From Streptomyces ambofaciens ATCC 23877 (GTDB lineage: Bacteria; Actinomycetota; Actinomycetes; Streptomycetales; Streptomycetaceae): a stretch of DNA of 64,000 bases. Shown here piece after piece: positions 43,641-52,035 of this stretch. Every line of letters starts with the position of its first letter. The stretch's first letter is position 1. The notes under the pieces are model-generated. The model worked only from the letters and a program-made list of their open reading frames with translations. It had not been told where the DNA came from and ran no database searches. Both the position numbers and the translations under genes were made by a program. The DNA lies in the NCBI RefSeq assembly GCF_001267885.1, contig NZ_CP012382.1:1785001-1849000 (forward strand). The letters run 5' to 3'.

Positions 43641-43929
43641 CACCGGGCCGCCGCGCCTGCGGAGCGGACCCGTCCCCCGGCGCTCACCGGGCCACCGCGC
43701 GTGCGGAGCGGACCCGTCCCCCGGCGCTCACCGGACCGCCGCGCGTGCGGAGCGGACCCGTCCCCCGGCGCTCACCGGACCACCGCGCATACCGAGAAGC
43801 CACGCCCCGACACTCATCGGGCCACCGCCCGTCCGGAAAGAGCCCGCGCCCCGGCACTCACCGGGCCGCCGCCCACGCGCGCGGGACCCGCCCCCCGGCG
43901 CTCACCGGACCACCGCGCGTGCGGGCCGG
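43641..43929 (-). repeat. 44-bp tandem array, seven units, running into the lipoprotein gene 3' end
   Basis: Units start at 43641, 43685, 43729, 43773, 43815, 43859 and 43903. The unit reads CACCGGACCACCGCGCGTGC, then GGAGCGGACCCGTCCCCCGG and CGCT. Units 1-3 are almost identical, while 4-6 have diverged. The last, partial unit lies inside the lipoprotein CDS, and the stop codon (43902-43904) straddles the join of the last two units. This explains the whole 43576-43901 gap, and no gene is seen there. Confidence 0.9.
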
Positions 43930-44471
43930 CCCTGTTCCTCGATCTTCTCCGGCTCCGTCGCCTCCGTGGGCTCCGCGCCCGAGGCCGTGATGTCCGCCGT
44001 GCTCTCGACGGGCTCGCCGTCGACGGCCCAGACGGTGCCGTCGTCGGCGTACAGGCGGACCGTGACCTGGTGTGTGCCGCGCGGGACGAGGCCGGCGGCG
44101 AGGCGGTGCTCCGGGCCGCGCAGGCGGGTGACGAGGTCGCCGTCGAGGAAGAGGTGGGCGACGCCGCGGCCGGCCACCGCCTTCGCCTCCGTACCGGGCG
44201 GCGAGAACCTGAAGCCGCGGACGGTCAGGCGTACGTCCCAGCCGTCGTCGCTCTCGGGCTGCACCTCGATGCCGACCTCGGGCGCCTGCGCTCCGTCCAC
44301 CTCCCGGTAGCGCCGGCCCTCCTCGTCGGTGGTGTCGAGCAGTCTGCCCGCCGGGGTGGCCGAAGCCCGGGCCTCCGGTTCGCCCGCACCACCGGAGCCG
44401 CAGCCCACGGATCCGGTCAGCAGCAGGACACAGACCGCGAGCACGGTGAGCACTCCCCGCGTCCACGACAT
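43902..44471 (-). CDS. Putative lipoprotein
   Basis: A 189-residue exported protein. The signal peptide MSWTRGVLTVLAVCVLLLTG ends in the lipobox SVGC (Cys at about residue 24), so lipidation and outer-leaflet anchoring are likely. The mature part is acidic to neutral, with a beta-rich region GWDVRLTVRGFRFSPPGTEA and VPRGTHQVTVRLYADDGTVW that looks like an immunoglobulin-like fold. I do not recognise the family. The last nine residues (GRPARAVVR) are encoded by the tandem repeat that continues downstream. It is divergent from hmgA. Confidence 0.78.
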   Translation of the reverse strand: MSWTRGVLTVLAVCVLLLTGSVGCGSGGAGEPEARASATPAGRLLDTTDEEGRRYREVDGAQAPEVGIEVQPESDDGWDVRLTVRGFRFSPPGTEAKAVAGRGVAHLFLDGDLVTRLRGPEHRLAAGLVPRGTHQVTVRLYADDGTVWAVDGEPVESTADITASGAEPTEATEPEKIEEQGRPARAVVR

Positions 44472-44610
44472 GACGGGAGACTAGAACACCGGTCCGACCC
44501 GGCGGATCCCCCTGGGGTCCGGTTCCGGACATCCTCCTCGAGAGGGACCCGTATCGGCCCGCGTCGGCCCGGAAGGACCCGTGCGCCCTCTTGCGCACGG
44601 GAAACCGCAA

Positions 44611-44630
44611 TCCTACGGTGTCCCATAGGA
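44611..44630. promoter_or_regulatory. Inverted repeat upstream of hmgA
   Basis: TCCTA and TAGGA 10 nt apart, with flanking A/T matching further out. It lies 24 bp before the hmgA ATG. It may be an operator for a tyrosine-catabolism regulator or part of the core promoter. Confidence 0.4.
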
Positions 44631-44653
44631 ATCGGGTGGCGAGGGAGCGATCG

Positions 44654-45979
<1,326 letters not shown>

Positions 45980-45982
45980 GGA

Positions 45983-46000
45983 ATGCCTACCGGTACGGAT
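45983..46000. promoter_or_regulatory. Palindrome upstream of the GntR/UTRA gene
   Basis: ATGCCTACCGGTACGGAT, with central TACCGGTA. On the other strand it matches the 42900-42917 site at 15 of 18 positions. It lies between the hmgA stop and the GntR start codon and may be an autoregulatory site. Confidence 0.45.
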
Positions 46001-46005
46001 GGCCC

Positions 46006-46755
46006 GTGACCTCCTTCGCCCCGGACTCCATCGTCCTGAACCGCAAGCTGCCGCTGTGGTACCAGGTGTCGCAGTCGCTGCGCGCCTCGATACTCGGCCG
46101 CTCGCCGCGGGACCCGCTGCGCCTGCCCACCGAGGAGCAGTTGGCGGGCCACTACGGGGTGAGCGTGCTGACCATGCGGCAGGCCCTGAAGGAGCTGGAG
46201 GACGAGGGGCTGATCACCCGGCACCGCAGGCGCGGCACGTTCATCGAGCCGCACGCCAGGCGGGGCGCCCCGGTGCGGCTGCTGGGCTCGGTGGACGCGA
46301 TCGTGGCCCAGCAGTCCGGCATGAAGACCGAGCTGCTGGCCCACGGCACCGGCCCGGTCCCGGCCGAACTGGCCGAGCACTTCCCGGATCTGGCCGAGAC
46401 GGCGACGTACCACCGGCTGCGCTGCGACGAGAAGACGGGCGAGCCCACCAACCACGCCCGCAACTACGTCCGCCCCGAGGTCGCCGCCCGCGTCGACCCG
46501 GACGATCTGGCCCGCTGGCCGATGACCAAGGTGCTGCGGGACGTGGTGGGCATGGACATCAGCCGGATCACGGACACCGTCGAGGCCCGGCTCGCGGACC
46601 CGGAGACGGCCCGGCTGCTCGACGTCCCGCTGCTCAGCCCGATCCTGCACTACACCGGTATCACCTACGACACCGCGGGACGGGTGCTGGACGTGGCCGT
46701 CATCCAGTACCGGGGCGACCGCTTCTCCTTCACGGTCACCCTGGACGCCACCTGA
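46006..46755 (+). CDS. GntR/HutC-type regulator with UTRA domain
   Basis: A 249-residue regulator. The winged helix is RLPTEEQLAGHYGVSVLTMR followed by QALKELEDEGLITRHRRRGT. The UTRA effector domain covers about residues 95-245, with TYHRLRCDEKTGEPTNHARN and the closing strand VLDVAVIQYRGDRFSFTVTL. The GTG at 46006 is the only sensible start. It lies 26 bp after hmgA and the two are probably cotranscribed, so a ligand from aromatic or amino-acid catabolism is likely. This is inference from position only. Confidence 0.9.
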   Translation: MTSFAPDSIVLNRKLPLWYQVSQSLRASILGRSPRDPLRLPTEEQLAGHYGVSVLTMRQALKELEDEGLITRHRRRGTFIEPHARRGAPVRLLGSVDAIVAQQSGMKTELLAHGTGPVPAELAEHFPDLAETATYHRLRCDEKTGEPTNHARNYVRPEVAARVDPDDLARWPMTKVLRDVVGMDISRITDTVEARLADPETARLLDVPLLSPILHYTGITYDTAGRVLDVAVIQYRGDRFSFTVTLDAT

Positions 46756-46773
46756 GGCCCGGGTGCCCCGTCG

Positions 46774-46779
46774 TACGAT
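46774..46779 (+). promoter_or_regulatory. -10 element for a leaderless transcript
   Basis: TACGAT is followed by 7 nt and then the GTG at 46787. The in-frame ATG at 46778 overlaps the hexamer. Confidence 0.45.
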
Positions 46780-46786
46780 GCCCAGC

Positions 46787-47938
46787 GTGACGCACGACGA
46801 CGCTCCGCCGCTGGCGGACCTCATGCCGTGGTCCGTCGCACCGCCGCGGCTCGGCCGGGGGTGGCCGGCGGCTCCCGACCCGGCATCCCTGAAGGCCCGT
46901 TGGGACGCCCTGATGAAGGCGGAGGGCCCCGACCGCGAGGCCCTGCTGGAGCCGACGCGTTCCCGCACCCTGCACACGGCGGTCGGCCGGCTGCCGGGCG
47001 CGTCCGGCGGCACGGAGAAGCTGCTGCGCGCCGGCGGGCCCTGCCCGCAGCCCGTCCGCGTGCTGCGTGCGCCCTTCGACGAGCAGTGGCTGATCCCCGA
47101 CCACCGGCTGATCGACGCGGCCCGTCCGGAGTTGTGGCGGGTGGCGGACGAGCGGCAGGTCTTCGTGACGGAGACCGCTGAGGCCGGCGGCCCTCCGCTG
47201 CTCCTGGCGACCTCCCGGCTGCCGCTGCTCGGCGGCGCCCGGGTCCGTCCGCTGTTCCGCCGCCCCGGCGGCACGGAACCGAACCTGCCCCCCGGCCTCC
47301 TCGACCACCTGGCCGCCCGGCTCGGCCGGCGTCCCGACCCGCTGGACGTCCTGGCCTGGACGGTGGCGGCGGTACGGGAGGGCTCCCGGGTCCCGCTCAC
47401 CGCGGATCCGGCACTGTGGGAGTACGGCGTCGGTCTGGGCCGGCGCGCCCTGTGGCTGATGCGCCGCGACGGCGAGCGCCCGAAGCTGCCCGGCGGCCGT
47501 CGCCCGTACGTCCGGGCCCCGCTGCCCGCGCGCCCGCTGACCCTGCGCTACGACCGGGACGAGGAGGCCCTCTACCTGGACGAGGGCCGGGTCTCCCCCG
47601 TGCCGCCCGGTGCCTGGGACTTCGAGGCGGGCGGGGTGCGGGTGCTGGAGCAGTGGTTCGCGGCCCGCACCACGGAGGGCGAGCCGGGGACCCTCGGGGC
47701 GATCCGCCCGGCCGGCTGGCCGCAGGCCTGGACGTCCGAGCTGCTGGAGCTGATCACGGTCCTCGCGCTGCTCGCCGAGGTCCGGCCGCGGTGCCGGGAG
47801 CTCACGGTGACGGCGGAGATCACGGCGGCCGAACTGCGCGCGGCGGGCGTGCTTCCGGTGCCGTCGGCGGCCCGCCGGCCGGCCTCCGTCCTGGACGGCC
47901 GGGAGGAGGGGCCGGAGGGGCAGCTGGCGCTGCTGTAG
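46787..47938 (+). CDS. Stand-alone type ISP C-terminal-like protein, possibly cut short by a stop codon
   Basis: A 383-residue protein. The central and C-terminal part RYDRDEEALYLDEGRVSPVP then GAWDFEAGGVRVLEQWFAAR and AWTSELLELITVLALLAEVR resembles the C-terminal (target-recognition) domain of type ISP restriction-modification enzymes. No helicase, nuclease or methyltransferase motif is present. Similar stand-alone proteins are common in streptomycetes and are annotated after that domain; they need not act in restriction. After the TAG the same frame continues for about 33 codons with full Streptomyces codon bias (ACGAEGGVAEGDALARAAAV...). The stop may therefore be a nonsense change. The start is probably leaderless (GTG). 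Confidence 0.7.
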   Translation: MTHDDAPPLADLMPWSVAPPRLGRGWPAAPDPASLKARWDALMKAEGPDREALLEPTRSRTLHTAVGRLPGASGGTEKLLRAGGPCPQPVRVLRAPFDEQWLIPDHRLIDAARPELWRVADERQVFVTETAEAGGPPLLLATSRLPLLGGARVRPLFRRPGGTEPNLPPGLLDHLAARLGRRPDPLDVLAWTVAAVREGSRVPLTADPALWEYGVGLGRRALWLMRRDGERPKLPGGRRPYVRAPLPARPLTLRYDRDEEALYLDEGRVSPVPPGAWDFEAGGVRVLEQWFAARTTEGEPGTLGAIRPAGWPQAWTSELLELITVLALLAEVRPRCRELTVTAEITAAELRAAGVLPVPSAARRPASVLDGREEGPEGQLALL

Positions 47939-48040
47939 GCCTGCGGCGCGGAGGGCGGTGTCGCGGAAGGCGACGCGCTGGCGCGGGCGGCGGCGGTCCT
48001 CGACCGGCTCACCGCGCGGAGCCGACGCTGGACACGACGG
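47939..48040 (+). pseudogene. Possible severed C-terminal tail of the type ISP-like gene
   Basis: In frame after the TAG at 47936-47938, the codons read GAEGGVAEGDALARAAAVLD then RLTARSRR, with G or C in nearly every third position and a plausible amphipathic helix. It then passes into repeat-rich DNA. It would restore about 30-35 residues if the TAG were TAC. Nothing else in 47939-48422 looks coding, and the remainder holds short repeats. Confidence 0.45.
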
Positions 48041-48263
48041 GCATGCGTCAGGCGGCCCAGGACACGCACGCACCGGGGCGTGACGGACCGGTACGCCGAT
48101 ACGGGCGCGGGGGCGACTGAAGAGGTGGGTGGGTGTCACCGCCGGGCGGGGAGACGGGGACCCGAGCCCACGCACGAGGACGCGAGCCCACGCACGGGGC
48201 GAGAGGGCCGGACCACCGGACGGACGTACGGAGCCGGGCGCACGAGACGGACGTTCGGAGTCG

Positions 48264-48319
48264 GCCTACGAAGTCATGCCTACGAAGTCATGCGTACGGA
48301 GTCGGGCGTACGGGGTCGT
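48264..48319. repeat. 14-bp tandem repeat, four units
   Basis: GCCTACGAAGTCAT occurs twice, then GCGTACGGAGTCGG and GCGTACGGGGTCGT. Related GTACGGAG motifs lie just upstream. This is part of the 484-bp gap 47939-48422. Confidence 0.8.
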
Positions 48320-48422
48320 GCCCGCGCTCGGGAGCACACCGGGGCGCCGCTGCGTGCCGTGGGGATGACGGACGAGTGCGGCGGCGCCGCGCCGGGACGG
48401 TGTGACCGCCGGAGCGCGGGCC

Positions 48423-48692
48423 TCAGTTGCTGCCGAACAGCGAACGACGCAGTCGGCGCAGCGGCGCGAACAGCGAGACCCGGCGCACCCTGGCGCCCCT
48501 GCTGCTGCGCTTGTGCGCGGGCTCACGCGCGGTCAGCTCACGCATCAGCGACGTCGCCTCCACCGTCTCCCGCTGTGGAAGGGCAGGCCCTCCCAGCACC
48601 GCGAGATGGCGGTCGAGACGCGAGCTGGTCGCGCTGCTCCCGCAGGTGATCGCAGGGACCCTGGCCCTGCTGCGCACTGTTATCTGTTCCAT
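48423..48692 (-). CDS. Small basic conserved hypothetical protein
   Basis: An 89-residue protein starting MEQITVRSRARVPAITCGSS and ending in a basic amphipathic stretch, SLFAPLRRLRRSLFGSN. There is no signal peptide, membrane helix or recognised domain. GGGGAG lies 4 nt before the ATG at 48692, so translation from here is credible; an in-frame extension upstream crosses promoter-like DNA. It is downstream of, and codirectional with, the sigma/anti-sigma pair, with a 115-bp gap. The function is unknown. Confidence 0.65.
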   Translation of the reverse strand: MEQITVRSRARVPAITCGSSATSSRLDRHLAVLGGPALPQRETVEATSLMRELTAREPAHKRSSRGARVRRVSLFAPLRRLRRSLFGSN

Positions 48693-48807
48693 GTCACTCC
48701 CCACCCGTACGAGTCCACCCGGCCCGGGCAGGGTAACCCTATCGCCCCGGTGCGGCATGCGTGTATCGCGGTCACAGGATTCACCTTCCCCGTAAGGGGG
48801 TTGACGA

Positions 48808-49620
48808 TTACTCTCCGAATCCAACAGATTCCAGGGTGAGTTGGACAACCGGCCTGCTCGTCGGCCGGTCCGAGCCGCCGTCGGGTTCGACGGTCACGGC
48901 CAGTGACGTGGCGGACCGTTGCAGACCGGAGGCGATCAGGGGCGTGTCGTCGTCGAGGAGCCCCAGGGAGCGCGGTCCGGCGCCGGGGCGTACGAGCCAC
49001 AGTTGGTGCACGCGGTCGCCGGACGGCTCGCCGTATCCGCTCAGGGTGACGACCGCGCGCCCCTCGGCGGCGGAGGCGACCACCGCGATGGTGCGGCCCC
49101 GGGCGTCCGCACCGGACGTCGCGCGGGCGTCCGGAGCCGCGAGAACGTGGGCGATCTCACGTGCCCGGTCCCGCGCGGTCTCCAGCTCGCCCTGCGTCCG
49201 GTTCGCCTGCACGGCGAAGAGCGAGGCCACCACGAGGGCCGCGGCGGCCGTGGCGGTGGCGAACGGCACGAGCAGCGGACGGTGCCGGGAGGCGCGGGAG
49301 CGCTCCGGCGGCGGCCGGACGCCCCACACGTGCGGCGGCAGCCGTGGCACGGTGCCGTGTCCGGGCGCGGGTTCCTGCGGGGTGGTGCGTACGGCGGCCA
49401 TGACGCGCTCGCGCAGGGCCGCCGGTGCCGGGGCGGCCGTGGACCAGGCCAGCCGGACGGCGTCCTCGGCCAGGGCCCGCACCTCGGCGGCGCAGCGGTC
49501 GCACCCCTTCAGGTGCCGTTCGAAGCGGACCCGTTCGGCGCCCTCCAGGGCGTCCAGGGCGTAGGGGGCGGCGAGGGAGTGGAGGTCGCCGCGGCGCGGC
49601 AGCCGGCCGAAGAGGCTCAT
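48808..49620 (-). CDS. rskA: RskA-type membrane anti-sigma factor with zinc-binding motif
   Basis: A 270-residue anti-sigma factor. The cytoplasmic N-terminal domain has HLKGCDRCAAEVRAL (HxxxCxxC zinc anti-sigma motif, about residues 36-50). One membrane helix lies at about residues 137-157 (VPFATATAAAALVVASLFAV). The extracellular part is the RskA fold, with TIAVVASAAEGRAVVTLSGY and HQLWLVRPG. In the family, regulated proteolysis of the extracellular domain frees the sigma factor. Its ATG overlaps the sigma factor stop codon by 4 bp (ATGA), so the two proteins are translationally coupled. Confidence 0.9.
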   Translation of the reverse strand: MSLFGRLPRRGDLHSLAAPYALDALEGAERVRFERHLKGCDRCAAEVRALAEDAVRLAWSTAAPAPAALRERVMAAVRTTPQEPAPGHGTVPRLPPHVWGVRPPPERSRASRHRPLLVPFATATAAAALVVASLFAVQANRTQGELETARDRAREIAHVLAAPDARATSGADARGRTIAVVASAAEGRAVVTLSGYGEPSGDRVHQLWLVRPGAGPRSLGLLDDDTPLIASGLQRSATSLAVTVEPDGGSDRPTSRPVVQLTLESVGFGE

Positions 49621-50159
49621 GCGACGCCTCCCAGGCAGTCACGCAGGCGGGTGAGGCCGTCCCTCATCCGGGTCTTCACGGTGCCCAGGGGGAGGGAGAG
49701 GCGCTCGGCCACCTCCCGGTAGGTGTAGCCGTCGTAGTAGGCGAGGGTGACCGACTGGCGCTGCAGGGCGGTCAGCCGGTCCAGGCAGCGGCGTACCCAC
49801 TCGCGTTCGAGACCCGCCTCGACCTCCTCGGACACCTGGTCGAAGGCCGGGTGGTGAGCGCGCCGGGCCTCACGTTGCTCGCGTTCGCCGGCCGCGCGGG
49901 CGCTGCGGACCCGGTCGACGGCGCGGCGGTGGGCGACCGTGAGGATCCAGGACAGGGCGCTCCCCCGGCGCGGGTCGAACCGCGCGGCGGACCGCCAGAG
50001 TTCGAGCAGCACCTCCTGCGCCACCTCCTCCGACTGGGCCGGGTCGCGCACCACGCGCCGTACTAGTCCGAACACCGGGCCGGAGACCAGTGCGTACAGG
50101 TCCTCGAAGGCCTTCTGGTCACCGTCCGCCACGAGCATCAGCAGCTCGTCCGCCTCCAC
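49617..50159 (-). CDS. sigK: ECF RNA polymerase sigma factor, SigK-like
   Basis: A 180-residue ECF sigma factor. Region 2 is KAFEDLYALVSGPVFGLVRR to EEVAQEVLLELWRSAARFDP with the -10-binding GSALSWILTVAHRRAVDRVR. Region 4 (about residues 120-175) contains QRQSVTLAYYDGYTYREVAE and LSLPLGTVKTRMRDGLTRLR, the -35 HTH. It is coupled to an RskA-type anti-sigma gene, and it is divergent from an operon whose promoter matches the mycobacterial SigK consensus. Assignment to the SigK group rests on the partner type and this promoter. No copy of that promoter is visible before sigK itself. Confidence 0.9.
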   Translation of the reverse strand: MEADELLMLVADGDQKAFEDLYALVSGPVFGLVRRVVRDPAQSEEVAQEVLLELWRSAARFDPRRGSALSWILTVAHRRAVDRVRSARAAGEREQREARRAHHPAFDQVSEEVEAGLEREWVRRCLDRLTALQRQSVTLAYYDGYTYREVAERLSLPLGTVKTRMRDGLTRLRDCLGGVA

Positions 50160-50308
50160 GGGGCCCCCTTCTCCGCGGGCCGCACCGGCCCGTCGACGTC
50201 AGCGCGGGGCGCGCGGCGGCGCACCCCTCGCAGGAGTTACGGATCGGCGGGCGGAAAACGCGGGTCGGCCGGGCGCGCGTTGTCGCCGCCCCGGATTTCC
50301 GTCCCGGA

Positions 50309-50336
50309 CCAATCCTGCCCCGGGCCCGCTCCGAAT
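50309..50336 (+). promoter_or_regulatory. SigK-like promoter of the DUF4331-TPR-NicO operon
   Basis: CCAATC (-35, 50309-50314), 16 bp, CCGAAT (-10, 50331-50336), 47 bp before the ATG at 50384. The M. tuberculosis SigK consensus is CCATCC-N16/17-CCGAAT as I recall it. The -10 is identical and the spacing fits. Confidence 0.6.
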
Positions 50337-50383
50337 GCCGGTGCGTCAGGGAAGTCGGCACATCGGCACAGAGGACGGACGGC

Positions 50384-51910
50384 ATGACACCTATCTCCGG
50401 AAGCGGTGGCGCACGGCACCGGGGCCTCGCCACGCTGCTCTGCGGTGCGCTGGCCGCCGGGGGGCTCGCGGCGGCCGGCACGACCGCGCTGGGACCGGGG
50501 GCGGCGTCCGCCTCCAGCCACCGGGAGGCCCCGCTCGTATCGGGTACCCCGCAGTACGACAACACGGACCTGTACGCGTTCGTGAGCCCGGACCGTCCGG
50601 ACACGACGACGCTCGTCGCGAACTGGATCCCGTTCGAGGAACCGGCGGGCGGGCCGAACTTCTTCACGTTCGCCGAGGACGCCCAGTACGACCTGCACGT
50701 CGACAACGACGGCGACGCCCTGGGCGACCTGGTGTTCCGGTACACGTTCACCACGCACACGAAGAACGAGGCGACCTTCCTCTACAACACGGGCCCGGTC
50801 ACGAGCCTCGACGACCCGGATCTCAACATCACGCAGACCTACGACATCGAGCTGATCAAGCTGCACGGCGGGAAGGAGGCCTCCCGGACGGCGATGGCCC
50901 ACGACGTGCCGGTGGCGCCGTCGGACGTCGGCAGGGCGTCGATGCCGGACTACGGTGCGCTGCGCGACCAGGCGGTCCACGAACTCGCGGGCGGGGCACG
51001 CACGTTCGCGGGACAGGCCGACGACCCGTTCTTCCTGGACCTGCGCGTCTTCGACCTGCTGTACGGGGGGAACCTGTCCGAGGTCGGCAACGACACCCTC
51101 AAGGGCTACAACGTCAACTCGGTCGCCCTCCAGGTGCCGACCGACATGATCGTGGAGTCGGCCGGCCAGCCGGTCGTCGGCGTCTGGACGACGACCCGGC
51201 GCAAGAACGCGCAGGGCGAGTTCACGCAGGTCTCACGGCTCGGGAACCCGCTGGTGAACGAGGTCGTCAACCCACTGAAGGACAAGGACGCGTTCAACGC
51301 GTCCCAGCCGGCGGACGACGCGCGCTTCCTGCGCAACGTCACCCACCCCGAGCTGCCGAAGCTCATCGAGGCGGTCTACAAGATCGAGGCGCCCGCGGAG
51401 CCGCGCGACGACCTCGTCGACGTGTTCCTCAAGGGCGTCGAGGACCTCAACCAGCCCCCGCACGTCACGCCCTCGGAGCAGCTGCGCCTCAACACCTCGA
51501 TCGCACCGGCCGCCGAGCCCGAGCGCCTCGGCGTCCTCGACGGCGACAACGCGGGCTTCCCCAACGGGCGCAGGCTGACCGACGACGTGATCGACGCCGC
51601 GCTCCAGGTGGTCGAGGGCGAGCTGGTCGGCGCCGCCAACGACCTGGGCGACGCGGTCGACGCCAACGACAAGGAGTTCGGGTCCGCCTTCCCGTACGTG
51701 GCGAACCCGACGGAGGGTTCGCGCGGCCCACTCGCCGACGGCACGGGCGGGGGCAACGACGTACGCAACCAGCTGGGCGACGCGCTGCGGCCGGCCGACG
51801 CCGACGACACGACCCTCATCGCCGCCTCCGCGGGCGCCGGGGCCGTCGGCATCCTGCTGATCGGCGGTGCCCTCGCGTGGTGGCGCCGCATGCGAGGCCG
51901 GGCCTACTGA
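50384..51910 (+). CDS. Exported DUF4331 protein with C-terminal membrane anchor
   Basis: A 508-residue protein. The signal peptide contains GLATLLCGALAAGGLAAAGT and is cleaved near ...AASA, followed by SSHREAPLVSGTPQYDNTDL, the DUF4331 hallmark. The large beta-rich domain includes DLYAFVSPDRPDTTTLVANW and YDIELIKLHGG. The C-terminus has one membrane helix (DTTLIAASAGAGAVGILLIG to about 500) and a basic end, so the domain faces outside. DUF4331 is uncharacterised. It is the first gene of an operon with a TPR protein and a NicO transporter. The promoter is SigK-like, and GAGGA precedes the ATG. Confidence 0.87.
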   Translation: MTPISGSGGARHRGLATLLCGALAAGGLAAAGTTALGPGAASASSHREAPLVSGTPQYDNTDLYAFVSPDRPDTTTLVANWIPFEEPAGGPNFFTFAEDAQYDLHVDNDGDALGDLVFRYTFTTHTKNEATFLYNTGPVTSLDDPDLNITQTYDIELIKLHGGKEASRTAMAHDVPVAPSDVGRASMPDYGALRDQAVHELAGGARTFAGQADDPFFLDLRVFDLLYGGNLSEVGNDTLKGYNVNSVALQVPTDMIVESAGQPVVGVWTTTRRKNAQGEFTQVSRLGNPLVNEVVNPLKDKDAFNASQPADDARFLRNVTHPELPKLIEAVYKIEAPAEPRDDLVDVFLKGVEDLNQPPHVTPSEQLRLNTSIAPAAEPERLGVLDGDNAGFPNGRRLTDDVIDAALQVVEGELVGAANDLGDAVDANDKEFGSAFPYVANPTEGSRGPLADGTGGGNDVRNQLGDALRPADADDTTLIAASAGAGAVGILLIGGALAWWRRMRGRAY

Positions 51911-52035
51911 CCGGCCCCACCGACCGGCGCGGTCCGCTCCTTCCCTCCCCCACGGCGGGCCGCGCCGCCTCGCCTTCCGTCCCGCGTCCTTCCGTTCCCG
52001 ATTCCCGTACGTCGTTCGAGCGCTCGAGGAGAGGC

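Noticed and set aside
43641..43929. 44-bp repeats considered as CRISPR or as a chromosomal origin with DnaA boxes
   Set aside because: No spacers are present, and no DnaA box (TTGTCCACA-like) is visible. The units are GC-rich tandem copies running into a coding end.
48693..48807. TAGGGT/GATAGGG motif considered as the promoter of the small gene at 48423
   Set aside because: The spacing to a -35 and to the start codon does not fit a clear promoter class, so it was not listed as a feature.
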